Shown here piece by piece: positions 23,291 to 33,770 of a stretch of 64,000 nt of DNA. This DNA is from Zantedeschia hybrid cultivar (lineage: Eukaryota; Streptophyta; Magnoliopsida; Alismatales; Araceae), in NCBI GenBank assembly GCA_030544215.1, contig JARZZO010000001.1:65029956-65093955 (forward strand), given 5' to 3'. The notes below the pieces were generated by a model, which saw only the letters and a list, made by a program, of their open reading frames with translations, did not search any database and was not told where the DNA came from. Numbering within the stretch: the first letter of the stretch is position 1; each line of letters opens with the position of its first letter. The translations under genes were made by a program, and so were the position numbers.

Positions 23291-23659
23291 ATGTCGTCGA
23301 ATAACCCACTCCGTGGCATACTTGATGCTCTTTTGACTTACCTGATCTACTCGAATTGGTTCAGAAACCTGAAGAATGTCTTCAGACCTGAGCACAATAA
23401 CTTTGTCCCTGGAGCTGATCCTCCTGCTGAATCGGCATTGGATGCCCCTGAAGCAGAGATGATAGCTAACGATAAAAGATCGAAGGACAAAGGCAAAAGA
23501 GTAGTGAAGGGTGACTGCTTCTACTATAAGCAGTATGGTCACTGGAAGAGGAACTGCAAGGAGTTCCTTCGTGATAAAGCTCATGGAAGAGTGAAGCTAT
23601 ATGAAGCTTCAGATATCTATATGATAGATATCAACTTGTCAGTTAGAGATTCCACATCT
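23291..23659 (+). pseudogene. Copia gag remnant
   Basis: The frame opens MSSNNPLRGILDALLTYLIY, like the N-terminus of copia Gag. After only about 45 residues it jumps to the region before the zinc knuckle, so most of capsid is missing (about 123 residues against roughly 250-300 usual). The CCHC knuckle reads CFYYKQYGHWKRNC: the second cysteine is tyrosine, so zinc binding should be lost. The frame runs directly into protease and is stopped at 23660-23662. Confidence 0.8.
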
Positions 23660-25141
23660 TGAGTATTAGATACCGGATGTGCTTCTCATATCTGTCATGA
23701 TGCACAGATGTTGACAAGTAAGCGCAAGCTGAGACAAGGCGAGGTGGAATTGAGGCTAGGAAACGGCGCAAAAGTTGCGGCGATTGCTGTTGGGACAGCA
23801 AACCTCAGACTTCTATCGAGAGACGCCTTACTATTAGAAGATTGTTATTATGTTCCTAACATAATAAAGAACATCATATCAATATCTTGTTTGGACAAGA
23901 TAGGATATAGGTTGACTATTGAGAATAGAAGTTGTTCGATTTATTATGGTAATAAATCAATAGCTTCGGCATCTTTAGTCAACGGTCTATATCTCTTAGA
24001 TATTTCTTATTACAATCTTCAAATTGATAATGCTCTTAAGAAGAGCAAGAATTGTGTGAACCAGGCCTACATGTGGCATTGTAGACTTGGGCACATTGGC
24101 GAAAGTAGGTTGCAAAAGTTGCACAAGCATGGTTACTTAACTGCATTCGATTACGAATCGTTTGCAACATGTGAATCATGCCTTATGGGAAAGATGGTAA
24201 AATCTCCATTTACTGGACATGGAGAACGTGCCAAAGACATTTTGGAACTAATACATTCAGATGTATGTGGTCCAATGTCCACCCAAGCCAAAGGTGGCTT
24301 TTCTTACTTCATTACGTTCACCGATGACTTCTCAAGATTCGGCTATGTATACTTAATGAAGTACAAGTCAGAAGCATTTGAGAAGTTCAAGGAGTTCAAG
24401 AATGAGGTAGAGAAGTAGTTAGGAAAGAGTATTAAAGCTCTTCGATCATATCGAGGAGGAGAATACTTGAGTACTAATTTCACACAATTCTTAAAGGATA
24501 ATGGTATCCTTTCTCAGCTAACCCCTCCATATACACCGCAAATGAATGGTGTATCAGAAAGGAGGAATCGCACCTTGTTGGACATGGTGCGATCCATGAT
24601 GAGCTTTTCAAGATTACCAGTGTCCCTCTGGGGGTATGCTCTAGAGTCAACAGCATACCTACTGAACAGAGTACCCAGTAAGTCTGTGGCCTCTACTCCA
24701 TATGAGATATAGAAAGGCAGAAAACCAGAATTTAAACATGTTAAAGTCTGGAGTTGTCCTGCTCATGTAAAGAGGCATGATCTAGACAAGTTGGAATCAC
24801 GAACTGATAAATGCAGGTTTGTGGGATATCCAAAAGAAACCTTTGGATACTATTTTTTCCATCCTGGTGAACAAAAGGTGTTTGTCGCCAGGAAAGCTGT
24901 CTTCCTGGAAGAGGAATACCTTCTCCAGGAGGACAGTGGGAGTAAAATAGTACTAGAAGAGGTTCCAGATCCCCAAACAGCTACATTATCATCAGATGAG
25001 ATATCAGTTCTTAAATCTGTTCAGGTACACACATATGAGCCTCGTAGATCTGGTAGAGTACCTAGACTACCCAAACGATATGTGGGACATATTGCTGAAG
25101 GTAAGTCTAAGGTACAATATAATGAGGATGATGATCCTTAA
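23660..25141 (+). pseudogene. Copia protease-integrase segment
   Basis: The protease active site is visible as VLDTGCASHIC just after a stop that replaces the usual Trp. Integrase follows with its HHCC zinc region (HCRLGHIGESRL ... CESCLMGK) and catalytic core residues in HSDVCGPM, TFTDDFSRFGYV and NGVSERRNRTL. Stops lie at 23660-23662 (TGA), 24416-24418 (TAG), 24710-24712 (TAG, expected Trp in PYEI-W-KG) and 25139-25141 (TAA). All open pieces are in the same frame, so only point nonsense changes are needed to explain the breaks. Confidence 0.9.
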
Positions 25142-26710
25142 ACCTACCAAGAGGCCATAGAAGGCCCAGAAGCCGGGAAATGGCGAGAAGCTATGAACTC
25201 AGAAATCCAGTCCATGTACACCAACCAAGTTTAGAACTTGGAGGACTTGCCCGAGGGTATTGTACTCATCGGTTGCAAGTGGATATTTAAGAGAAAGATC
25301 GGTGCTGATGGACGGATCGACACATATAAGGCAAGGTTGGTGGCAAAGGGATATCGTCAAAGGCAAGGAATTGACTATGACGAAACTTTCTCACCAATTG
25401 CCATGATAAAATCGATTAGAGTTCTACTCGCCATTGCTGCACATTTTGATTATGAAATCTGGCAAATAGATGTGAAGACTGCCTTCCTCAATGGTAAGCT
25501 TGAGGAAGAGGTGTATATGATACAACCAGAAGGTTTCACAACCAAAGAATCTCCAGATAAAGTGTGCAAGCTTCAGAGGTCCATTTATGGACTGAAGCAG
25601 GCCTCTCGGAGCTGGAACATAAGATTTGACGAGGCTGTCAAGTCTTATGACTTCATTAAGAATGAAGATGAGCCTTGTGTGTACAAGAAGACCAGTGGGA
25701 GTGTAGTCACTTTTTTAGTTCTTTACGTAGATGACATACTACTCATTGGGAATGATGTAGCTATGATGTCATCAGTAAAGATCTGGCTGTCGAAAAACTT
25801 CTCCATGAAGGATTTGGGAGAAGCATCCTACGTATTGGGAATACGGATCTATAGAGATAGATCAAAGAGGATGCTTGGAATGACCCAATCCTTGTACATA
25901 GATACTATAGTCAAAAGGTTTGGCATGAAAAATTCCAAGAGAGGTCTCATACCGATGAGACATAGAATTAGTCTCTCAAAGGAGCAGTCTCCTAAGACTC
26001 CTGATGAGAGGGCATTCATGGATAGAATACCCTATGCCTCTGCCATAGGATCTATCATGTATGTCATGCTATGTACACGGCCTGATGTTGCATTTGTTCT
26101 AAGTGTTACGAGCAGATTTCAGGCTGATCCAGGCAAAGAGCACTGGAAGGCAGTGAAATGTATCCTTAAGTACTTGAGAAGAACTAAGGATATGTTTCTT
26201 GTCTATGGAGGAGGTGACTTGAAACTACGAGGCTTTGCTGACTCGAGTTTCCAGTCAGATCCAGATGATAGCAAGTCTACATATGGATTCGTGTTTACGT
26301 TGAACGGAGGCGCAGTGTGCTGGAAGAGTTCCAAGCAAGTAACCACTGTTGATTCAACGACTGAAGCTGAGTACATCGCTGCAGCTGAAGCCGCCAAGGA
26401 AGCAGTGTGGTTGAAGAAATTCATCACCGACCTCGGCGTAGTTCCCAGCATCTCTGAGCATGTTCCACTGTTGTGCGACAACAATGGAGCAATTGCGCAA
26501 GCGAAAGAGCCGCGGTCTCATCAGAAATCGAAGCATATTCTGAGGCGCTTTCACCTTATCAGAGAGATCATATCCAGAGGAGATGTAGTAGTGGAAAGAG
26601 TTCCATCCGTCGACAATGTAGCAGATCCACTGACAAAGCCGTTGGCTCAAATTGTGTTTGAGCGTCACCTAGAGTCTATAGGCTTATTGTATAAAGGTGA
26701 TTGGCTTTAG
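25142..26710 (+). pseudogene. Copia reverse transcriptase-RNase H segment
   Basis: One stop (25232-25234, TAG in place of Trp in NQV-W-N) interrupts the start; from 25238 the frame is open for 490 residues. RT is recognised by KWIFKRKIGADG, KARLVAKGY, DVKTAFLNGKL and the catalytic YVDD in LYVDDILLIG. RNase H follows with DSTTEAEYIAAAEA and ends ...LLYKGDWL at 26710. The region looks intact by motif, but the upstream stops and damaged gag make autonomous activity unlikely. Confidence 0.93.
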
Positions 26711-26713
26711 TCC

Positions 26714-26724
26714 AAGTGGGAGAT
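26714..26724 (+). other. Copia polypurine tract
   Basis: AAGTGGGAGAT lies immediately before the 3' LTR start at 26725, the expected place for plus-strand priming. Confidence 0.85.
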
Positions 26725-28268
26725 TGTTAGTTTTAGGTGGCCTACAAGCCAATCTGACTATGTAAATTTCGTTCATTTATTAATATAATGGCATAATATA
26801 CATTATGTGTAAATCGTATTAATTATCGTTTCATAATGAAGTCCGTAAATATGTGCTATAGTGATCAGATTATGATGAGATCATACTAATGAGACTGATC
26901 ACTTAAACACACATATTCTTAATCGTTCATAGTCGGAGGATATCCGAGAAGGACATCGAATATCCGGTTAGACTAGTACAGATTACTCCTGCTCATATGA
27001 TGAGGGTGACTGATCTCATAAGTCACTTGTGTGGAGACACTAAGGCGAATCTGTAGGTGCTCATTGGAGAATGAGTTCACTAAACTGATCCGACTGAATC
27101 GCTGGATGGTATTGTACCTCACTGTCAACCAGCTTGATTCTATTGTCGCAGTTGCGTAGATGGTCCTCGGACCTGAGACACTAAGGACACCTTGTCGGTG
27201 GACTTCTGTGCTTTGACCTTGGTTAAAGAATCTCTAGCCACGAGATTCTAATACGCCAAAGATTGGGTACAGCGGAATACCGTCGAAGGGAATTGTGTGT
27301 CAATAAGGAATCATTCGCTCTCGGTACTTAGAGAGAGAATGCTCTAGGAAGGATGCACGGAAGTCCCTGGCCATGGCGGATGATAATATCGGGAAAGGAG
27401 TTTTCCGATATTCATCAGCGGCATCCAATCCAAGTGAGTCGACCGATTAGGGTTTGACAGCTCGCCATACCCTGAGTTGACTCGAGAGTATTGTACGAAT
27501 GAAGGATTATATCCACGCGGCAACTGTCGGCGGAAAGGTTCCAAGAGTGGGTTACTTAACCCCAATACCTTCTGGGTTCATACGGTGTTGCTTAGCACCC
27601 AACGTGATCGAAGGCCCGGTCGAATTCGATGTGCGACATCAATTCGATTGATTAATTAATTAATAAAGGGTTATTAATTGATTAATAAAGCTAGTGAGGA
27701 GTCACTGGACTTTTTGGGCCATTAACTGGACTGGTACTTGGGCCTAGAGGATCACACGCAAATGATTCTCAAGGCGATGGATAAATAAGTGGGTTTTATA
27801 CAAATCGGAGGTTTTTATGAAAAACCGCGCAGTTAGTATAAAACATAGCGAACAAGCTGAGCAGGCCAAGCTGCTGCTAACCCTAGCCGCCCCTCCTCTG
27901 TTTCTCTCTCTCTCTCTAACGTCCAGACAGATCTAGATCTGCTCCGCCGCTTCTCCGAATCCCGTTTGACGGGAAATCGTCCGCGCGTTGCGGCGACCGG
28001 CGGAGGTTTCGTGGGCTACGAAGAACGAGGAACGTGAGGATATCCGTCGCGAGGAGGATCGCGTGGACTTCGCTAGAGGCCGGGCACTTGCGCAGCTTGC
28101 GGTGTCGTATCGACAGAACTGAACGGTTGCGGATTCGAATCCGCACACAGTGAGAACTTCGATTATCCGATAATCGATTTTTTGTTTTTCGAAATGGGAA
28201 AATAGATCGCTGTTTTATTTTATTTTCCGCTGCGTGAGCGATCTGGAGAAATCCGAGAAAACCCAACA
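26725..28268 (+). repeat. Copia 3' LTR
   Basis: Starts TGTTAGTTTTAGGTGGCC and ends AAACCCAACA, followed by the CCCTT duplication. About 10 bp shorter than the 5' copy. Confidence 0.95.
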
Positions 28269-28273
28269 CCCTT

Positions 28274-28646
28274 GTCCTTCCATTGGGGAGGGACCGAATT
28301 TGTTCGGGGTGGCATCGCTCTTTTATGGTGTATGAGGCCATGTTTGAGGCAGGCTTTCTACCTATCCACCCCTTCGTGGAGGAGTTATTGAACTTCCTCC
28401 TGGTCACTCCCACTCAACTAGTGTCGAACAGTTAGAGGCTTGCTATAAGGTTCCACGTCTTGGCCCGAGAGAAGGGACATCCGGTGTCGAGCGTAGGGAT
28501 GTTCCTCGACCTATACCAGGTCAAACGAGGTAGTGCTAAGGGGAATCGAGGCTTCATTCAGTTCGAGGAGAGGCCCCAAGGGTGGTGGATGCTTTCAGTC
28601 ACATTTCGGGACCTGTCCATCAGTGGCAAGCTCGACCCTAAGGTCC
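28274..28646 (+). pseudogene. Gypsy antisense extra ORF, second fragment
   Basis: Plus-strand text resembling Transposase_28-type proteins: YEAMFEAGFLPIHPFVEELL, then LAREKGHPVSSVGMFLDLYQ and a GGWW-like QGWWML. A stop breaks it near 28430 and reading requires frame changes. It is the continuation of the fragment that ends at 19270 and is cut again by the solo LTR at 28652. Confidence 0.55.
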
Positions 28647-28651
28647 CGTTG

Positions 28652-31424
28652 TGTAATGACTGAGATTTCGGGTTCGGTTTTCGGGTCGGGTTCGGGTCGG
28701 AACCCTTGGTTTGGACCCTGTGGGGGGTCTTGAGATTGCTGACTGAATGGCGTCAGCACTGCTCGACGCCTTTCAAAAGGCGTCAGGTTGTGTGGACGCC
28801 ATTTAGGTCTGCTGGTTGTTGTACCACGTGTGTGCCACGTGGGCGGGTTTCGGGCCGCGAGAGTACGGCCCCTGTCAGATTTGTCTGAACGGCGTCCAGC
28901 TCGGTCGACGCGTTTCAGACTGCGACACCTGCGATGTCAGGGTACGGCGCCAGAGCGTTGTCAGTACGGCTTGTCTTGTCGTCTGAACGGCGTCCGCGGT
29001 GGGCGACGCGTTTCAGAGCGGTGTCAGTACGGCCGTCCTGTCAGACTGATTGGCGTCTGCCTCGATCGACGCGTTTTAGCGGAATTCTGGTTGACCCCGC
29101 GAGCCTCCCCTTCTTTCCCTCATTCTCACCTTCACTCTCTCTCTCTTCGCTCTCTCCGCCCTCTCCGTCCTCTCCGGCGATTTTCTTCCCTTCCCTTCCT
29201 CTTCTTCCTCTTCCAACCACTCCATAGCCTCCTTACCTCTCACCTCTACCTCCACCACCTCCTTCGCGGCGTTCCCTTCTCCGGACGGCGGCCGACGTCC
29301 CGGCGGAGTGGCGGCGTCCTCGAGGGTACCGGCGGCGGTGTGCGGTGCGGCGGGACGGCGGCACAGAGCTTGGCGGAGTTCGAGAACCGGTAGGGGGACG
29401 AAACCTTGCATGTGTTACTCGTTTGCTTCTCGGCATGATGTGGCGTGTGTGGGGCTAGATTGAGCATGTTTAGGGGGGGTTTCCTTGTGGGAATGGCGGT
29501 GCTTGTGGACTCGGTTTCGTAGCATGATTATGTGGTTGAGCTCCTCTTCCTTCCCTTTTGGTTTTGGGGCTTTTCGGGGTGCCCGGGGTTCAAGGGTGAA
29601 GCCCTCGGGTTGAACCAGGAGACCTGGTTTCTGGCGCTAAATAGCGTCGTACCTGGTCGACGCCTTTCTGAAAGACGTCGGGTCAGTACGACGCGTTTTA
29701 GGGCAGAAACCTCCCTGTGTGAGGTTTCCTGAGTTAGGGTTCTGCGCTAAATGACGTCATGGATGGACGACGCCTTTCAGAAGGACGTCGGGCCATCATG
29801 ACGCCATTTAGGCAGGAAATGCCCCGTTTAAGGGTTCTGCAAATCTGGATTTCTGGGTTGAATGGCGTCGAGACACCCAGACGCGTTTTAAATGGCGACT
29901 TCAACGGTGGACGCGTTTTAAGGATAAATCGGGCTTTTAATAAACCTGTCTAAGGGTCTTGAATGGCGTCGACCTCGGTCGACGCGATTCAAGACAGAAA
30001 TGCTTCAATCTTGTTATTTCCTGCATGTTTCACGTTGGGATGGTTCAAATGCACGCTTTGGGTTGTATACTGAGACGGAGGACTTCTACGTGAGTAGAAT
30101 TATATCACCTGTGTGTGTGTGTGTGCTTTAGCTATATACTGAGACTGAGGTTTACTGTGCGACCGGATTCATGTTATATGTGTGTTCGTGTTATGCGAAT
30201 GTGGATCGAGTTAACTATGGTTTACGTGTGTCACCATGGACTGGTGGGGACAGGGTCATGGTGTCTGTGGAATGGTGCATGTTGTGTTTTACCCTTGGCT
30301 GAGAGAAGCAGAACCACCTTGAGCCCGTCGGGCCGGAGTAGCTGGTGTGCTATCCGAGGGGTTGCTGTTTGGTCCCAGCGGGTCGGGGTTTCCCTTGGTT
30401 GTCGTGACAGCTTCTGGCGTGTTTCTTGCTGTGGAGCTGGTGGTGTTTCTGGTGGGAGTTGGTTTACCCTTTAGCCACTGGGCCTGATGTGACCTTTGAT
30501 CAAGGTTACGAGTGGTACCTATAGCCCTTGGCCTGACGCAGCCCGGGAGAGTTGGGTTTGTGGGTAGTTCCTGTAGCTTCGGCTTGACGGGGGTTCGCCG
30601 GTCCCCAGGGCCCTCCTGAAGCGCTGAGGCCTAGCGTGGAGGCAATCCGGACGGTAGGACAGTAGTCTAGACTGCTTGTGTGCACACGTAGCTGGCAGTG
30701 GTTGTACACTGGGTCCAGCTAGTCCTAGTTTGACTCACTGCCTCACCCTACAGTGCTCCGGAACACTGTAGGGGCGGACAGGCGTGAGCTGTGGTGGTAG
30801 TGTTGGGAGGCGACGTTCGACTTCGGTCGACAGTGTGGTTTAGTCGCTTCGTGGACTTTGACTGTGAGTCGTGACTCTGTGTTGGGTTCTTCGGGTTACT
30901 TAGAGTGGTTCTTGTTACACTGCTTACCGTGCATTTCATATCAGAGTTGGGTGCTGTGTTTACTGCTTTGCTTAAATTGCTATATATATTCATGCTGTTA
31001 CACTTGTGGGTGTGTGAGTGGGAGGCAGGGGATCGGATGATCCCTACTGAGCCCATTTCTGGTGTGGCTCACTCCCTGCGATTTCAGGTGTGGACCTCGA
31101 GGCGAGCGGGAGCGTGGTGTCTTCTTGGTGTGCGGACCAGCAGCTGTCTTAGTTCCGGGATATGCCCCGATGTTGTTGTACTTCCTTCTGCCTGTACTTA
31201 TTTAATTGTTGGACATGTAATTATTGTTGGACTGTATACGGACATTATTATTTTCCTTCATGCGCACCTGCTTACCTTGTAGTCCGTGAGATTGTCATAT
31301 TTAGCCTTGTTTAGCACTTACTCCTCCAGACGTGTTGTGTGAGATCTGGGTGTGAACCCGCAGTTAATGGGCCGACATCCATTTAGTGACCGAGTCCCCG
31401 GTCATAGGATGGCGGGTCGTTACA
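28652..31424. mobile_element. Solo LTR 1 of a gypsy (Tekay/Del-like) family
   Basis: Runs from TGTAATGACTGAGATTTCGG to GGCGGGTCGTTACA, 2,773 bp, with an exact 5-bp duplication CGTTG on both sides (28647-28651, 31425-31429). No internal coding region is present, so it is a solo LTR left by LTR-LTR recombination. TGTAACGA/TCGTTACA ends and 2-3-kb length fit Tekay/Del chromovirus LTRs (family knowledge, moderate certainty). It contains a CT-rich leader-like block (about 29100-29220) and twelve GGCGTC-N10-GACGC inverted repeats. The ORF-like stretches inside are not convincing genes. Confidence 0.85.
28743..29994. repeat. Twelve GGCGTC-N10-GACGC inverted repeats in solo LTR 1
   Basis: Core starts at 28749, 28779, 28891, 28989, 29052, 29643, 29674, 29753, 29784, 29864, 29894 and 29965; each core is 22 bp. 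All have a 10-nt spacer. Arms extend outward with (C)TGAAT/TAAAT on the left and TTTCA(G)/TTTTA on the right. The best, at 29957-29994, pairs GTCTTGAATGGCGTC with GACGCGATTCAAGAC. Four adjacent pairs (28749/28779, 29643/29674, 29753/29784, 29864/29894) repeat at 30-31 bp and share one A/T arm. Confidence 0.9.
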
Positions 31425-31429
31425 CGTTG

Positions 31430-31655
31430 CTTCCTCTCAAAGACTCCGAGATCAAAAGGGATCATCCGATGGATGCCATTGTGCAGGTGGCCGAGGCGTC
31501 CCTTTGAGCAGCGGGCTTATCTGGCGTCCCCCTTCTTGGTAGGCACTTTTTCATCTTGTCGTTTTATTTTTATTTTTTATTTTGTGGATTCTACTATGAT
31601 CGTAACCTGTCTCTTCCCCCTTCTTTTGTTTCGTCAACCACCACCGCCTGCCCCG
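31430..31655 (+). pseudogene. Gypsy extra ORF, third fragment between two solo LTRs
   Basis: A short piece of the outer element bounded by the CGTTG duplication of solo LTR 1 and the CCCCG duplication of solo LTR 3. Plus-strand text (LPLKDSEIKRDHPMDAIVQV) is open for a short way; no domain is recognisable in it alone. Confidence 0.4.
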
Positions 31656-31860
31656 TGTAGACACGCTAATTTTGACATCATTTCGAGTAAATTTCATATC
31701 ATATAATAAATGCCTCAAAATGGTCTGATATTTAATCATTGGTTAATTTTTATTGATCCTTTTTAAGTTAATTATCTAAATAGTGTCGGGTCAGACAGAT
31801 ATGATTTAAGTTAATTAATTAAATTGATTTTAACTCAAATTTCAGTTAAAATATGAAGAA

Positions 31861-32172
31861 GTCTAAAAGACGTCGACTAGTGTAGACGCCATTTAAAGTC
31901 TATTCTTATTTTAACGTTTAAATTTGAATTTTAATCAATAGATTAATTAGCTAAAAGACGTCTGCATGTCACGATGCCATTTAGGTTTTCTAAGTTGTTT
32001 CTACTTCTCTTCCGGATGTTTATCCTTATCTTAATTAGTCTAAAAGGCGTCTCCCATAAGCGACTCGTTTTAGCTAATTACAGATAAAGATAATTTTTTT
32101 CCGGATGTTTATCCTTATTTTAATCAATCTTAAAGGCGTCTCCCATAGACGACGCGTTTTAGATAATTACAG
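31861..32172. repeat. Four GGCGTC-N10-GACGC inverted repeats in solo LTR 3
   Basis: Cores start at 31869, 31957, 32046 and 32135, each with a 10-nt spacer. The last two lie in an approximately 88-bp direct duplication (TCCGGATGTTTATCCTTAT at about 32011 and 32100). Around 32046 pairing extends further, since TATCCTTATCTTAATTAG on the left is partly complementary to CTAATTACAGATAAAGATA on the right. Confidence 0.85.
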
Positions 32173-32261
32173 ATAAAGATGAATTAATCTGTATTTATCT
32201 GTTAGTTAAGCTGGATAAATCTCAATATTTCTTCATGTAAATCCGCGGATACAAAGAAGTC

Positions 32262-32269
32262 TATAAATA
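32262..32269 (+). promoter_or_regulatory. TATA box inside solo LTR 3
   Basis: TATAAATA in the context GTCTATAAATACCTCGCC, about 600 bp into the LTR and followed by an AAAAAAGAGAGAGTG leader-like stretch. Likely the retrotransposon promoter; whether it is active is unknown. Confidence 0.5.
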
Positions 32270-33017
32270 CCTCGCCTCTTGAGTGAATAAAAAAAGAGAG
32301 AGTGATATTGAGTAATTATTTTGATGGCGATTGGAGCAAAGAAGCTTGAAGGCGACGTCCAAACGCTGAAGTACTGTTGCTTCCAAGAATCTTCATCCAT
32401 CCAAGATCCATTGAAGACTAAGGCTTCCAGGGGCCATCCAGCATTAACTTTCAATTCATTTCTGCATATTTTTCACATTTTCACCCCATTAATTTTACAG
32501 TCTTCATCACATCACTCCATGCAACACACACAACACTAGTATCATTTTCAAAAACCTATTTGTTAAAGGAGTTTAAAAAACCATCCCAACAAGTGAGTTT
32601 ACCTGCTTAGTTGCATGTTTGAAATTTTTTCTGAAATGGATACTACTTCTTCCTAAGTGCTCATCATTGTTCTTCATTTCTTTCTATTTCTTGCAAAGTG
32701 TACAAAGGAGAATCAAAGGGAGGGAATCAACAGCGAACAACAAAGAATCTAGACGATCTTCAAAACTCAACAGCAGCCAAAGCAAGAACAAAGACAAGAA
32801 ATGGCTCTTTTTCTTCAGCCGGCTGAAGGAGGGGAACAAAGAGCTCAATATCTCCCACATCCAAACAGGTAGGCGATCAAATCTTCCTTTTGAAACTTTT
32901 TAGTCAAAAGTTTCTGGCGATCACATCACTTAGTTTCTTTTTAATAGGTTTATTTTGCACTTAAACAACATAGTTTTTCATGATAATCACACACTCATTT
33001 TAAGCACTCACACCCCG

Positions 33018-33765
33018 GTCGTGCCAACAACGGGAATATTATTTCAAGCACTGTGCTAAGGCTTTTTCTTGCACCAGAGCTATAGCAAATATTGGATGTT
33101 ATTGTCGCTCCTGGCTGTGCCCCAACCCGCTCCTTCATTCGCCTTGATGTGCTTAAGAGGCAGTGGAAAGGGGTCGTCGGGTGTAGTTCCTGACCCGTCC
33201 TTCAAGGGACGCCCAAGGGGTAAGAGCGGGTTGAACGGGCTAGCCCCAAACTGAGGGAGGCTAGGTGGTATTACAAGAAAATATGCCCATCTGTCATTGC
33301 TTCGGCCTCTCCCAGAATGGACCACTCAACGCCCAAGGAGGGGGTTGGAGGAGAAAGTGAGAAGGAGTTGGAAGACGTCACCCTCAGTGGTGATCGTAGA
33401 GAAGCACTCGACTTGCATCCCCTTCTGTGTCCGTGAGTGAAGGGGATGGCAAGGACAATATCCCCCCGATGTGTCTCATGGGGAACTCCCATCATCTGTC
33501 AGCTGCCCCGTCCATGATGGAGGTTGACGTTGGTGCGATGGGCGGAGAGGGAGCATCCCCTACCCAGGGAGGTAGAATAGTGATGGGCATGGCCCTCTAT
33601 GGTAATTTTCATGTTATGAGTGCCTAGGGCTTGTACAGGGGCGAGGAAGGTGACAGTGACGGTGATGAAGTCTCTGGAGGGAGTCTGACCCTTTCCCCCA
33701 GTCTGCTCCCTTTAAAGCGGAAGAGGGAGGAGAGTGGGAACCCCCTGGCATCGAAGCGCACAAGG
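33018..33765 (+). pseudogene. Gypsy extra ORF, fourth fragment
   Basis: Broken plus-strand open frames rich in Gly, Ser and Pro, ending with a basic stretch (LPLKRKREESGNPLASKRTR) just before solo LTR 2. A basic, nuclear-signal-like stretch of this kind is usual in the middle of these antisense ORFs. Several stops and frame changes. Confidence 0.4.
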
Positions 33766-33770
33766 CATGG

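Larger units (their letters stand above)
19276..28268 (+). mobile_element. Ty1/copia LTR retrotransposon, complete but defective
   Basis: 8,993 bp bounded by TG...CA LTRs (1,554 and 1,544 bp) and flanked by an exact 5-bp duplication CCCTT (19271-19275 and 28269-28273). The order is LTR, primer-binding site, a 2.4-kb leader, a shrunken gag, protease, integrase, reverse transcriptase, RNase H, polypurine tract, LTR; integrase before RT identifies copia. I count about 18 differences in the first 555 aligned LTR bases (roughly 3%), so it is fairly young. Five in-frame stops break the pol frame, but gag through RNase H remain in a single frame with no frameshift. It sits within the extra ORF of the gypsy element. 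Confidence 0.95.
31656..33012. mobile_element. Solo LTR 3, a different LTR family
   Basis: Runs from TGTAGACACGCTAATTTTGA to TTTTAAGCACTCACA, 1,357 bp, with exact 5-bp duplications CCCCG (31651-31655, 33013-33017). Sequence is AT-rich and unlike solo LTRs 1 and 2 apart from its four GGCGTC-N10-GACGC hairpins. It carries a TATA box (32262-32269). No coding region is present, so a solo LTR is the simplest reading; a very short non-autonomous element is the alternative. Confidence 0.75.

Noticed and set aside
28788..29393. 201-codon open frame in solo LTR 1
   Set aside because: It crosses several hairpin modules and a CT-rich block, has an Arg/Ser/Pro-biased translation, and is not preserved in solo LTR 2.
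29753..29760. TGACGTCA as a bZIP target site linking the solo LTR to the bZIP gene
   Set aside because: It is one random variant of the GGCGTC arm; most modules lack an ACGT core, and the gene is 16 kb away.
28743..29994. CRISPR-like reading of the GGCGTC hairpins
   Set aside because: The variable part is inside the dyad (10 nt) and modules are irregularly placed in eukaryotic LTRs.
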